Under the pieces are notes generated by a model. It was not told where the DNA came from. It saw nothing but the letters and a program-made list of their open reading frames with translations, and did no database searches. DNA of 64,000 nucleotides. Source: Nocardiopsis sinuspersici. Its GTDB lineage: Bacteria; Actinomycetota; Actinomycetes; Streptosporangiales; Streptosporangiaceae. The stretch is from the NCBI GenBank assembly GCA_008638415.1, contig VWVT01000001.1, positions 310,001-374,000 on the forward strand. The letters run 5' to 3'. Of this stretch, positions 24,535-32,448 are shown one piece after another; position 1 is the stretch's first letter, and each line of letters begins with the position of its first letter. The position numbers were made by a program, and so were the translations under genes.

Positions 24535-24921
24535 CTACCGGCCCACGAAGCGCTCGGGGCGAACGTAGACGATGACGCGCTCCTCCTGGGGGTCGTCCCA
24601 GGGGTAGGGCTTCCCGAGGTACTTCTGGGACATCTCGTTGATGAAGGCCTTGTCCTCGTCCTTCTCCACCCGGTCGCACACGCCGCGGACCTCCACGTAC
24701 ATGTAGGGGTCGTCGGGGTCGACGGCCGACACCGCGATCCGGCCGTCGCGCTTGAGGTTGTGCAGCTTCTGCCGGGTCGTGGTCTGGCTGAACCTGAGGA
24801 ACTCGCCGTCCCAGTCGATCCACACGGGGCTGGACTGGGGTCCACCGTCCGGGCCGAGGGTCGCCACGTGCCCGAACGCGGGTTTGCGCAGGACCGCCTG
24901 CTGCTTCTCGGAGAACGCCAT
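24535..24921 (-). CDS. PPOX-class F420/FMN-dependent oxidoreductase
   Basis: 128 residues from ATG 24921, with AGGAG upstream; longer frames are ignored. A split-barrel fold: FGHVATLGPDGGPQSSPVWIDWDGEFLRFSQTTTRQKLHNLKRDGRIAVSAVDPDDP is the cofactor-binding region typical of Rv1155-like proteins, which use F420 or FMN. The C-terminal RVIVYVRPERFVGR is the usual ending. Cytosolic, substrate unknown. It stands alone, divergent from tRNA-Lys. Confidence 0.88.
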   Translation of the reverse strand: MAFSEKQQAVLRKPAFGHVATLGPDGGPQSSPVWIDWDGEFLRFSQTTTRQKLHNLKRDGRIAVSAVDPDDPYMYVEVRGVCDRVEKDEDKAFINEMSQKYLGKPYPWDDPQEERVIVYVRPERFVGR

Positions 24922-25121
24922 GATGCTCCTTGTCGTCGGTTGGCTCAGGATGCTCTCCGAGTACACCAACATGCCCCGTCGCAGGTGCGGCGACGCGCCC
25001 GGCCCACGTCCGCGGGGCCGCTGGATCCTCTTCCCACAGGCGTGTTCACCGCTCCACGACCGTTGTGGCGCTGCGGTAGAGTTGTCCCGGTGAAACTCCG
25101 GCAGCGCCCGGACGTCCACAC

Positions 25122-25197
25122 GGGGCCTTAGCTCAATTGGCAGAGCAGCGGACTTTTAATCCGCGGGTTCAGGGTTCGATCCCCTGGGGCCCTACCA
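25122..25197 (+). tRNA. tRNA-Lys (TTT), CCA encoded
   Basis: Acceptor GGGGCCT/GGGCCCT (two wobble pairs), D arm GCTCAATTGGCAGAGC, anticodon stem GCGGA/TCCGC around CTTTTAA (anticodon TTT), T arm CAGGG-TTCGATC-CCCTG, discriminator A and encoded CCA. 76 nt. Its 3' 50-odd bases recur at 28975, 39001 and, diverged, 40647, marking it as an integration hotspot. Confidence 0.97.
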
Positions 25198-26370
25198 CCG
25201 CTCACCTGGGATAACGCCCGCCGAACCCCGGCGGGCGTTGCCTTGGTGGGACCCGGGTGGGGCCCGCATGGGACCACCCCTCCGCTTCCTTCGACGTCGG
25301 AGCGCACGGTGCCGAACCCGCGCCGACCGGGCATCACGCAGCACTAGCGCCGCTGTCGCCTCCGCCGCCTCGTGAGCGACCTCGGGTAGCACACTCGTGT
25401 ACGTGTCCGCGGTCAACACGATGCTCGCGTGCCCCAACATCGCCTGCACCGTCTTCAGGTCCACCCCGGCCGCCAGCGCGAACGTGGCCGCACCGTGCCG
25501 CAGATCGTGCAGCCGTACCGGCGGCAGTCCGCTCTCCGTGTTCAACTTCCGGAACGAGCGACTCAGCCGGTCCGGGGCCAGGCAGCCTCCCTTGATACAG
25601 GTGAACACCAGGTCCGGGTCCGCACGCCCCGTTCCCGACCGCTCGCTCTGCTGCTTCCTACGGTGGGCACGAAGCACCTGGACCGTCACCTGATCCAGAG
25701 CAACGGTGCGGCGGCTCGCCTCGCTCTTGGGCTCAGCTACCACCACGCACCCTCCCACCTGCTGCACCTGGCTTTCCACATGCAGCACCCGCGCGTCTAG
25801 GTCCACGTCGCGCCACCGCAGCCCGAGCACCTCACCGCGCCGCAACCCCAGCAGCACCACCAAGTGGAACAGCGCATACAACCGGTGCCCGGCCACGAAG
25901 TCCAAAAAGGAGCGGGTGTGCTGCACCGACCACACCGCCACAGCCGGACGGTCACCACCACGCTCCCACTCACGCTGGGCGTCCTGCGTCCACAGCACCG
26001 GACGCGGCCGCCTGCCCGAGGTCAGCTTCAACCCCTGGGCAGGATTGGCGTCAAGGTGCCCCTCCCGCACTGCCGTGTTCAACGCCGCTCGCAAAGTGGC
26101 CCGCACCCTCTGCACGCTCGTGAGAAGAGGGGCAGTTTCCTGCCCCTCCCGAGGACTCACCAGTGCGGAGGCTGCCGTGCTGGCTGCCTCACGTGAGGCA
26201 AACCCTCCACGTCGGACTCGTCTCCGCACCCCGTCACGACGCGGCAGCTCCACCGAGAAGTACCAGCTCCCGTGTCCGCGCCGTCCCAGGTTCGGGCAGC
26301 CCTTTCCTAGAGACTTCCTCCGTGCGTCCCGGCACCCACACCTCTTAAAGACCGACATCCCGTTGACCAT
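25192..26370 (-). CDS. tyrosine integrase with internal deletion in core-binding domain
   Basis: 392 residues from ATG 26370 (GGAGG upstream). The N-terminus is the family zinc-like head SVFKRCGCRD...GCPNLGRRGHGSWYF, and the catalytic domain is complete: LGLRRGEVLGLRW (Arg), EPKSEASRRTV (Lys), HDLRHGAATFAL (His-x-x-Arg), LGHASIVLTADTY (His, Tyr). Between FASREAASTAASALVS and TSVQRVRATLRAALN the roughly 100-residue SAM-like core-binding block usual in this family is missing, yet the frame is kept. The protein is thus probably defective. Its stop codon lies in the last bases of tRNA-Lys (25192-25194), so the C-terminus is set by the attachment site. Confidence 0.85.
   Translation of the reverse strand: MVNGMSVFKRCGCRDARRKSLGKGCPNLGRRGHGSWYFSVELPRRDGVRRRVRRGGFASREAASTAASALVSPREGQETAPLLTSVQRVRATLRAALNTAVREGHLDANPAQGLKLTSGRRPRPVLWTQDAQREWERGGDRPAVAVWSVQHTRSFLDFVAGHRLYALFHLVVLLGLRRGEVLGLRWRDVDLDARVLHVESQVQQVGGCVVVAEPKSEASRRTVALDQVTVQVLRAHRRKQQSERSGTGRADPDLVFTCIKGGCLAPDRLSRSFRKLNTESGLPPVRLHDLRHGAATFALAAGVDLKTVQAMLGHASIVLTADTYTSVLPEVAHEAAEATAALVLRDARSARVRHRALRRRRKRRGGPMRAPPGSHQGNARRGSAGVIPGERW
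25213..25239 (+). terminator. terminator downstream of tRNA-Lys, inside integrase 3' end
   Basis: AACGCCCGCCG (25213-25223) pairs perfectly with CGGCGGGCGTT (25229-25239). It lies 16 nt after the tRNA and within the last codons of the opposite-strand integrase. Confidence 0.75.
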
Positions 26371-26559
26371 CGCCACCACCTCCACCCCACCCATGCCCAC
26401 ACTGGCTCGGCCGTCAGTGTGGGGAAATCACCGGGGGCACGTTCCCATGGGCGATGGCGCCCGCAGCGAAGCCCTGTCCTCGCTGGAGCCAGTGGACTAC
26501 GACTGTGCACTAGTCCAGGGCACGGACAAGGTGTTTCGCGCCGGATGTGGCGGCGGGAC

Positions 26560-27204
26560 TCAGCTGTTGGTCGACGGCCCTGGCCCAGTCGCGGAGTACC
26601 GGGCGACGATGGTGCGGACGGCCTCGTCGACTACCTGAGCGACGCGTTCGGCGCTCACCTCCCAGCCCGGCACCAGAAGTGTCGGCCAGAAGACATAGTT
26701 GGAGATCATGCCCAAGAACTGGGTGGCTGCGAGGTCCACGTCCTCGACCCGCACCGTTCCCGCCTCGTGCTCAGCCAGGAGGTAGCTGCGTAGGGACTCG
26801 AAGTAGGGCATCTTCCCGTGCGAGAACTGCGCATGGGCCAGCTCAGGGAACCGCGGCAGCTCGGCGATGACGATCCTGAACAGGTCGGTCATCTGGGCAC
26901 GGCCCAACAGCTCGGCGTAACGGCGACCGATGATGCCGAGCCCGTCAACGACGTTGCCTGCCGACGGAGGATCCTCCTCGTCAGCGGTCGACCAGGACTC
27001 GGTCACGATGGCGTCGAAGAGGGCGGCTTTGCTCGGAAACTGCTTGAACAAGGTAGCCCGCGAAACGCCCGAGGACTCTGCGATCCGCGCCAACGACGTC
27101 CGGTCGTAGCCCAACTCGAGAAACAGTGCGGTCGCGGCCGTCACGATCAGGGCGCGCTTCTCCTGGGCGACGCGCTGGTGATACGTCGTCACGACTCTGC
27201 TCAT
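26560..27204 (-). CDS. TetR-family regulator, divergent from SDR operon
   Basis: 214 residues. N-terminal HTH: EKRALIVTAATALFLELGYDRTSLARIAESSGVSRATLFKQFPSKAALF. The rest is a helical ligand domain of the TetR_C_11-like type (FRIVIAELPRFPELAHAQF). It faces the SDR/nitroreductase operon, and the 145-bp gap has two GGTGAGT...ACTCACC operators, one next to each gene, so it very likely represses both itself and the operon until a ligand binds. Confidence 0.92.
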   Translation of the reverse strand: MSRVVTTYHQRVAQEKRALIVTAATALFLELGYDRTSLARIAESSGVSRATLFKQFPSKAALFDAIVTESWSTADEEDPPSAGNVVDGLGIIGRRYAELLGRAQMTDLFRIVIAELPRFPELAHAQFSHGKMPYFESLRSYLLAEHEAGTVRVEDVDLAATQFLGMISNYVFWPTLLVPGWEVSAERVAQVVDEAVRTIVARYSATGPGPSTNS

Positions 27205-27219
27205 GGGCCAAGCATACGA

Positions 27220-27239
27220 GGTGAGTGGCTTGACTCACC
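27220..27239. promoter_or_regulatory. TetR operator 1
   Basis: GGTGAGT-GGCTTG-ACTCACC, a perfect 7+7 inverted repeat 16 bp upstream of the TetR start. Confidence 0.8.
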
Positions 27240-27266
27240 ACTGTCGCCGACCTAGTGTCAGAGCAA

Positions 27267-27288
27267 TGGTGAGTCGCACGACTCACCA
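27267..27288. promoter_or_regulatory. TetR operator 2
   Basis: TGGTGAGTCG-CA-CGACTCACCA, a perfect 10+10 palindrome 62 bp upstream of the SDR start. Same half-site as operator 1, with centres 48 bp apart. Confidence 0.82.
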
Positions 27289-27349
27289 CTGGCCGCCGGT
27301 TCATCACTGGTGATCCCGGTCATTCACCCACGCAGCGAAGGAACATCTG

Positions 27350-28129
27350 ATGCCACGCTTCGACAACCAGACCGTACTCGTCACTGGTGGGACCGGCGGC
27401 CAGGGAGCGAGTCACGCGCGCGCCTTTCACGCGGAGGGAGCGAACGTGGTGATCGGCGACATCGACGCGGAACGCGGCGCCGCTCTGGCCGACGAGCTCG
27501 GAACCCGCGCTCGCTTCGTCCGCCTCGACGTTACCGACCAGGGCTCGTGGGCCTCCGCTGTGCTGGCCGCCGAGAGCGCCTTCGGCGCCGTGAACGTGCT
27601 CGTCAACAACGCGGGCGTGCAGAACCCGCCCGCACCGATCGAACACACGGACCAGGCCACGTGGTCGCGGATCCTCGACATCAACCTCACGGGGATCTTC
27701 CTCGGCATCAAGGTCGCAGTCCCCGCTCTGCGCCGCGCAGCCGGAGGGGCCATCGTCAACATCGCCTCGACCATGGGCCTGGGCGGCACGGCGCACTACG
27801 CGCCCTACGTCGCCAGCAAGTGGGCTGTGCGAGGCCTCACCCAAACGGCAGCGCTCGAGCTCGGGCGCGACCACATCCGGGTGAACACCATTCACCCCGG
27901 TGTGATCGCGACCCCCTTCATCCAAGAACCAGCTGCTGGCGCGACCGCGGCGATCGCCGACTTCTACTCACCCGAGCCGTTCGCCATCCCCCGACTCGGG
28001 GAGCCGACCGACGTCAGCCGTCTTCTCCTGTTCCTCACCTCATCGGAGGCGTCGTTCATCACGGGATCGGAGTACGTCATCGATGGTGGACTCCTCCTCG
28101 GCCCCGCCCTTCAGAGCGAGACCGTATGA
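27350..28129 (+). CDS. short-chain dehydrogenase/reductase (SDR)
   Basis: 259-residue classical SDR. The NAD(P) motif is TGGTGGQGASHARAF (about 12-26), with Asp in IGDID favouring NAD. Also seen are NNAGVQNPP, the catalytic Ser in NIASTMGLGG, YxxxK in YAPYVASKWAVRG, and HPGVIATPF after the active site. It resembles 3-alpha/20-beta-hydroxysteroid dehydrogenases, and the true substrate is unknown. It overlaps the downstream F420-type gene by 4 bp and is controlled by the divergent TetR. Confidence 0.95.
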   Translation: MPRFDNQTVLVTGGTGGQGASHARAFHAEGANVVIGDIDAERGAALADELGTRARFVRLDVTDQGSWASAVLAAESAFGAVNVLVNNAGVQNPPAPIEHTDQATWSRILDINLTGIFLGIKVAVPALRRAAGGAIVNIASTMGLGGTAHYAPYVASKWAVRGLTQTAALELGRDHIRVNTIHPGVIATPFIQEPAAGATAAIADFYSPEPFAIPRLGEPTDVSRLLLFLTSSEASFITGSEYVIDGGLLLGPALQSETV

Positions 28130-28602
28130 GCACTCCAGACACGACCGGGTCGAACGACTCCGCACAGGACGCATCCCTGTCCCACCTGCCCAACCACATC
28201 CGACGAGCCATCGAGATCACCCCCGCCGCGGGCACCAGAGAGCGGATCATCGACATCACGACGCTGGGCCGCCGCACCGGTCGTCCACGCCGCATCGAGA
28301 TCTTCTTCTACCGAGCTGCGGACACCACCTACCTGTGTAGCGGCGCTGGCGGTGCCGCGACCGACTGGCACGCGAACCTGCTCGCCAATCCCGACCTCAC
28401 CTTCCACCTCAAGAACGGGATCCGCGCAGATCTGCCTGCACGAGCCACGCCTGTCACCGACCCGGCTGAACGTCAGGCCGTGCTGGCCGAGATCGTCACG
28501 GATCTCAATCAGCCCCACGACCCCGGCACCATCCGGCCGACTCGGCTCGAAGACTGGGTCAGCAGTCGGCTGATGCGCATCAGCTTCCACCATCAGCCGT
28601 GA
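28126..28602 (+). CDS. nitroreductase/quinone reductase family (DUF385, Ddn-like) protein
   Basis: 158 residues from ATG 28126 (ATGA overlap with the SDR). The split-barrel F420-binding domain shows ITTLGRRTGRPRRIEIFFY, then GGAATDWHANLLANPDLTFHLKNG, as in Ddn-type F420H2-dependent reductases. The first 30 residues are a flexible head. Coupling with an SDR suggests a two-step reduction or detoxification of an imported compound that also relieves the TetR repressor (inference). Confidence 0.88.
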   Translation: MSTPDTTGSNDSAQDASLSHLPNHIRRAIEITPAAGTRERIIDITTLGRRTGRPRRIEIFFYRAADTTYLCSGAGGAATDWHANLLANPDLTFHLKNGIRADLPARATPVTDPAERQAVLAEIVTDLNQPHDPGTIRPTRLEDWVSSRLMRISFHHQP

Positions 28603-28974
28603 TCGCGGCCCCTTCGGCAGACCCGGCACATCCAACGGCCAGACCGAAGCGATCACGGCTGACTCGAGTACCTCTGCGACTTGGGTGAGACCCGCGCGCG
28701 CAGGGAAGGAGCGGCCGGATCGGGTCGCAGAAGACGTCGACCTCGGGGCGAGACCAACACACGCAAAGAGCTACCGAGCAGATATGCGCCCCACCTCGAG
28801 CATCCAGCGGATTTTGACCGCGCTCCCGCAGAACTGCGAATTAGCTCCGTTGTGGCTCCGGTGCTCCGGAACCCCCTGGTCGGCGGTGGCCTCCCGTGGT
28901 CCCTGGTGGCACAACCGCACCCGAACAGGCCAGAGCGAACAACCACATAGGTCACGAAACGCCCACCATCCCGT
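28603..28974. other. gene-free right end of island segment 1
   Basis: No gene is supported in these 372 bases. Bases from about 28845 to 28945 resemble 38872-38972 (shared blocks such as TTAGCTCCGT, GTGGCTCCG), and both stretches lie just before a tRNA-Lys repeat. They look like homologous ends of two related elements. Confidence 0.55.
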
Positions 28975-29025
28975 GGACTTTTAATCCGCGGGTTCAGGGT
29001 TCGATCCCCTGGGGCCCTACCACCG
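28975..29025. repeat. tRNA-Lys direct repeat 1 (51 bp)
   Basis: Identical to 25150-25200: anticodon loop to CCA plus three bases. It lacks the 5' half, so it is an attachment-site copy and not a tRNA. Confidence 0.93.
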
Positions 29026-29072
29026 AAACCCCAGGTCAGATCACGTTCACGGTGCTCCCGACCTGGGGTTTT
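29026..29072 (+). terminator. terminator after tRNA-Lys repeat 1
   Basis: CCCCAGGTC (29029-29037) pairs with GACCTGGGG (29060-29068), followed by TTTT. A similar one follows repeat 2. Confidence 0.75.
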
Positions 29073-29149
29073 CTCGTGTCCGGCACCTCGAAAATGCTCC
29101 TGGTGCGCTCCCCGGTACGGGCGGAGCGCAAGATCAGTAGAGATCCACC

Positions 29150-29344
29150 TCAACACGGCCCGGCGCGGAACGCCTGCCAGATGCGCACGAGACCGGCCAA
29201 CTCTTCGAGCTCCCCCGGCCCCCAGCGAACCGGCATACGCGCCAAGGCAGCCCGTACCGCACTCACACGGTCGTCCTGCCGGACCAGGTACGGGCGCGCT
29301 CCCCGGTGACGCCTACGGCGCTTCCCACGGCGGTCACTCACCAT
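29150..29344 (-). CDS. small Arg-rich protein, unknown
   Basis: 64 residues from ATG 29344 with AGAAGGAGGAGAG upstream, a strong ribosome site that decides the start. Very basic head (DRRGKRRRRHRGARPYLVRQ), then one helical segment (RVSAVRAALARMPVRWGPGELEELAGLVRIW). Function unknown. It lies downstream of the HATPase gene in the same direction. Confidence 0.65.
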   Translation of the reverse strand: MVSDRRGKRRRRHRGARPYLVRQDDRVSAVRAALARMPVRWGPGELEELAGLVRIWQAFRAGPC

Positions 29345-29455
29345 CTCTCCTCCTTCTCTTCCCTCTGCCTCAAGCCAGCCAGACCGGAACACCATGAGTG
29401 TCAATGGCTCCGGAAGAAGCCGGAGCTGCGCTTCCCATGGCGGCGGTGACCGAGG

Positions 29456-29944
29456 TCAAGCAGCCGTGAACGAAACCCCACTCACCCGCCGCCGAGCACG
29501 TTCGGCTACCAGGCACCGAACGGCGTCGGCATCGATCTCGCCCCCGTCCTGTGCCACCGCGAACCACACCCGCTTGCCCTCACCACAGCGATAGGCACCG
29601 CACACCTCGCGAGTGAAGGCCTGGATGAGCCCCAGCCCGCGACCATGCTCGGCCACCGCATCCGCCAACTCCCACGTCTGCGGGAAGACCGGCACCGTGG
29701 CCTCGGTGTCGTACACCTCGATCACGGCGCAGTGCCCGGGCTTCGACCACACCTCCACGCCCACCTCCGGCCGCCCATGCACGAGGGCGTTCGTGAACGC
29801 CTCACTCACGGCCAGCCGAGCTGCTGCACGTCCCGCCTCCCCCACTCCGGCCGCCACCAGAGCGTGGTCGACCAGACCACGGGCCAGACCCACGTCCACC
29901 GGCCTCGGCCTCGGCCTCACCCAGGAACACACGACCCCGTCCAT
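29456..29944 (-). CDS. ATP-binding protein of the anti-sigma HATPase_c_2 type (AbaA/RsbW-like)
   Basis: 162 residues. GHKL-type ATPase: N box SEAFTNALVHGR, G1-like IEVYDTEA, G2 HGRGLGLIQAF, and C-terminal GEGKRVWFAVA. This is a single domain of the RsbW-like class. In Streptomyces such genes sit beside WhiJ-type XRE regulators and DUF397 genes and influence development and antibiotic production. Here it is divergent from such an XRE gene, with a shared palindromic operator between them. Confidence 0.88.
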   Translation of the reverse strand: MDGVVCSWVRPRPRPVDVGLARGLVDHALVAAGVGEAGRAAARLAVSEAFTNALVHGRPEVGVEVWSKPGHCAVIEVYDTEATVPVFPQTWELADAVAEHGRGLGLIQAFTREVCGAYRCGEGKRVWFAVAQDGGEIDADAVRCLVAERARRRVSGVSFTAA

Positions 29945-30030
29945 CGAGCACCACCTCGCCTACGTCCATACCGAATCGACACAGCAGGACCCGTCACCCA
30001 TCCGGCATCAGTCCGCTTGTGTCCATCATG

Positions 30031-30048
30031 ATTTGCAACAACGCAAAT
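30031..30048. promoter_or_regulatory. palindrome in divergent HATPase/XRE promoter
   Basis: ATTTGC-AACAAC-GCAAAT is a perfect 6+6 inverted repeat. A half-site ATTTGC recurs at about 30067. Likely operator for the XRE protein. Confidence 0.6.
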
Positions 30049-30149
30049 TACAAGTGCAGCAAGTTGATTTGCGTACAATGAGTAATGATGCGTGCTTCTC
30101 TGTCAGTGGGAAGATGACAACGCCAGCACAGCGACGACAGGAGGTGGAG

Positions 30150-31007
30150 ATGCCCGAGGGCACTCCGGTCCAGGGCTCCCCCGCCCGGCGGCACTACCTG
30201 ATCAGCCAGCTCAAGCGACTACGTGCCAGGACCGGCCTGTCGCAGGAGGAGGCCGCCGAGGAGATGGGCTGGCACAAGTCCAAGGTCTCCCGTATCGAGA
30301 ACGGGAAGTGGAAGCGCCTCAGCGGCCCGGAGATCGACGCCCTCTGCCGCTTCTACACGGCGCCCGACGAGCTACGCGAGGAACTCACCCACATCGCCAA
30401 GGCAGCCAGCCGCAACCGCTCCTCCGCCTGGTGGAACGCCTATGAGGACATCCCCGGCGGCGCGTACTACCCGCTGGAGTACGAGGCCGACCAGATCTTC
30501 GAGTACACGCTCGGGCTCTTCAGCGGCCTGGCCCAGCACCCTGACTACATTCGAGCCCTGATGGGTCGCGGAGCGGTACCCGACGAGGCGGAGCGAGAGC
30601 GCAGGCTGGAAGCCCGAGTGGAACGGACCCGCAGCATCCTCTATCGCGAAGCTCCTCCTCGGATGTGGTGGGTCATCGACGAGCCGGTCCTCACCTGCCA
30701 GGTGGGTGGCCCCAAGGTGATGCGCACTCAGCTCGAACACCTCCTGGAGCTGAGCGACCACCCCAGAATCGACCTCCAGGTTCTGCCCCAGTCCGAGGGC
30801 ATGAGCCTGAACTACGGGTTCTGCCTACTGTGGATCGGTGACGACCGCGTCGGGCACGTGGATGTCCCGCCACAGGGTCTGTTGTTCGACGCACCCGAGG
30901 ACGTGCAACACCACGAGTTGAGGTCCAACCACCTCCGGGCCGCAGCCATGTCCCAAGAGCGTTCCCGCGACCTGATCCGAACCCGAATCACCGAACTCGA
31001 CGCATGA
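30150..31007 (+). CDS. XRE-family regulator with DUF5753 (WhiJ-like)
   Basis: 285 residues. ATG 30150 is chosen because AGGAGGTGG lies directly before it; ATG 30114 is weaker. N-terminal HTH: ISQLKRLRARTGLSQEEAAEEMGWHKSKVSRIENGKWKRLSG. The rest is the DUF5753 domain (YYPLEYEADQIFEYTLGLFSGLAQHPDYIRALM ... QLEHLLELSDHPRIDLQVLP). WhiJ-type proteins repress development genes, and the small DUF397 partner relieves them. It overlaps the DUF397 gene by 4 bp and is divergent from the HATPase gene. Confidence 0.93.
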   Translation: MPEGTPVQGSPARRHYLISQLKRLRARTGLSQEEAAEEMGWHKSKVSRIENGKWKRLSGPEIDALCRFYTAPDELREELTHIAKAASRNRSSAWWNAYEDIPGGAYYPLEYEADQIFEYTLGLFSGLAQHPDYIRALMGRGAVPDEAERERRLEARVERTRSILYREAPPRMWWVIDEPVLTCQVGGPKVMRTQLEHLLELSDHPRIDLQVLPQSEGMSLNYGFCLLWIGDDRVGHVDVPPQGLLFDAPEDVQHHELRSNHLRAAAMSQERSRDLIRTRITELDA

Positions 31008-31207
31008 ACGAGGTCACACAGATGAGCATCCCGACGAAGCCCTGGCACAAGTCCAGCTACAGCAACGAGGCCGGCACGTGCGTGGAGGTCTCGGAAGGAG
31101 CCGTCACCGGTGTCCGGGACAGCCAGAATCCCCACCTGGTTTCCCTGGAGTTCCCCGCCTCGGCCTGGACCGGATTTCTCTCGGGGATCGGCTCCCCCAG
31201 AACCTGA
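31004..31207 (+). CDS. DUF397 protein
   Basis: 67 residues, ATG 31004 overlapping the XRE stop. The signature KSSYSNEAGTCVEVSEGAVTGVRDSQNPH followed by FPASAWTGFLSGI defines DUF397. These small proteins pair with XRE/DUF5753 regulators and antagonise them, in a toxin-antitoxin-like relation in some Streptomyces pairs. Confidence 0.94.
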   Translation: MNEVTQMSIPTKPWHKSSYSNEAGTCVEVSEGAVTGVRDSQNPHLVSLEFPASAWTGFLSGIGSPRT

Positions 31208-31211
31208 ACCT

Positions 31212-31241
31212 CTGTGTGCCCGCCAGGCGGCGGGCACACAG
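31212..31241. terminator. bidirectional terminator between DUF397 and lasso operon
   Basis: CTGTGTGCCCGCC (31212-31224) pairs perfectly with GGCGGGCACACAG (31229-31241) over a 4-nt loop, between convergent gene ends. Confidence 0.85.
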
Positions 31242-31249
31242 CCGTTGAT

Positions 31250-31825
31250 TCAGGTAGTGAACTGCGCCTTCACCAGGGACTTCCACGGAACATCCTCGGG
31301 AACCGCGTCCATCAGCACGTCGTTGACGGTCTCGCCCAACCACTGATTGGAGTTGCGACGTATGCCCTGCCGCTTGAACCCGGCCTTCTCGTAGGCGCGG
31401 ATCGCCCCGGCGTTGGGTTCGATCACCGTCAGGTACACGCACCGCAGGTTGGTCACGTGGAAGGCGTAGTCCAGCACCAGCCGGGTCGCCTCACTGCCCA
31501 CACCCTTCCCTCGGGACTCCCCCATAGCCACCACGTACTCGCCGTTGCGGCGCATCGGATCGACGTACACCTGGGCCAACCCGACAGGAGATGGTTCGTC
31601 CCCGCTCAGGTCGTAGAAGGTGAACCGCAGTTCCCGGTCCGAAGCACGCCCGTAGCCCTCGACCAGGATCTCCCGGGTGGTCTCCATCGGCTGCGGGGTC
31701 TGCCGGTTGTAGCCGACGATCGTCGGGATCGACTGCTCCCATCGCCAGTATTCCTCCGCCAAATCGGCGCGCAACGGGCCGATCCCGGCCTTGTCCCCTC
31801 GAAGCCACATCAGGGGTTCACTCAC
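31250..31825 (-). CDS. GNAT acetyltransferase of the lasso peptide operon
   Basis: 191 residues from GTG 31825, with AAGGAG 7 nt upstream and a 4-bp overlap with the protease gene. The GNAT fold is seen in VGLAQVYVDPMRRNGEYVVAMGESRGKGVGSEATRLVLDYAF, where GESRGKGVG is the acetyl-CoA loop (Q/RxxGxG/A), and in NAGAIRAYEKAGFKRQG. In the albusnodin cluster a GNAT enzyme acetylates Lys10 of the lasso peptide and is needed for product formation. The same gene order and the Lys10 in this core support that role here. Ribosomal protein N-acetyltransferases share the fold, but the operon argues against it. Confidence 0.88.
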   Translation of the reverse strand: MSEPLMWLRGDKAGIGPLRADLAEEYWRWEQSIPTIVGYNRQTPQPMETTREILVEGYGRASDRELRFTFYDLSGDEPSPVGLAQVYVDPMRRNGEYVVAMGESRGKGVGSEATRLVLDYAFHVTNLRCVYLTVIEPNAGAIRAYEKAGFKRQGIRRNSNQWLGETVNDVLMDAVPEDVPWKSLVKAQFTT

Positions 31826-32448
31826 GTGCTCTCCTTCATGCTGGGGATGGTCAGCAGTGCGGTGCACCGCCGTGTGCTGTCCGGCTCCTCCACAGGCCGG
31901 CCCTCCACCTCGATCCAGGCGTGCAGCCGGATGGGATCCGCGATCACCCCATGGCACCAGCGCACTCCACGCCCGCGTATGGCCAGGGCCAGCACCGCGG
32001 CCACCGATTCTTCCAAGCACGCGACGCGCACGGGCGAGAACAAGCCCAGAGCCCGTACCGCGTGCACGGCTTTCTCGGCCTGGTGCGTATCGGCTGGACG
32101 GCGATGTAGCCGCGAAGCGAACTCCATGAGCCGGAGCATCCGCCTCATCCGAAACCGCCGTCGGCCGCCCCAGGAGACAGCGAGCACCAGGAGGAGCGCT
32201 GCTACGGCAGCCCATCGGTAGGGGCCCGGAACTCGGGGGAACTCGGAGAACCCCATCGGGAGCTCCTGAACGCCCCAGCTCGCCTCCCACCTATGACCGC
32301 TGACGGCAGGCGTCCCAGCCATGGCCGCCTGCCTTCCGGCCTCAGAAGAAATGACACGGACCGCGCCGGTTCCGTAGTCGACGACCACGGTCGCTGCTCC
32401 CAGATCGCAGGCACGGATGTCAGACAGGCCGAAAGACGTGACCTTCAT
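31822..32448 (-). CDS. lasso peptide leader peptidase (transglutaminase-like B protein)
   Basis: 208 residues, ATG 32448 overlapping the cyclase stop (ATGA). The C-terminal half is the lasso B2 protease: Cys in RVACLEESVAAVLALAIRGR, His in RLHAWIEVEGRPVEE, with an Asp in VIADPIRLHAW, the Cys-His-Asp triad of this family. The N-terminal part (AATVVVDYGTGAVRVISSEAGRQAAM) is a short beta-rich segment that may be a reduced or diverged leader-recognition (RRE) domain, and one helix follows (RWAAVAALLLVLAVSW). It cuts the leader so the cyclase can form the ring. Confidence 0.88.
   Translation of the reverse strand: MKVTSFGLSDIRACDLGAATVVVDYGTGAVRVISSEAGRQAAMAGTPAVSGHRWEASWGVQELPMGFSEFPRVPGPYRWAAVAALLLVLAVSWGGRRRFRMRRMLRLMEFASRLHRRPADTHQAEKAVHAVRALGLFSPVRVACLEESVAAVLALAIRGRGVRWCHGVIADPIRLHAWIEVEGRPVEEPDSTRRCTALLTIPSMKEST

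Larger units (their letters stand above)
25198..29025. mobile_element. tRNA-Lys island, segment 1
   Basis: Runs from the end of tRNA-Lys to the first direct repeat of its 3' end (28975-29025). Contents are the deleted integrase next to the tRNA, then TetR, SDR and nitroreductase genes. There are no replication or transfer genes, so it is a genomic island rather than a conjugative element. Confidence 0.75.
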
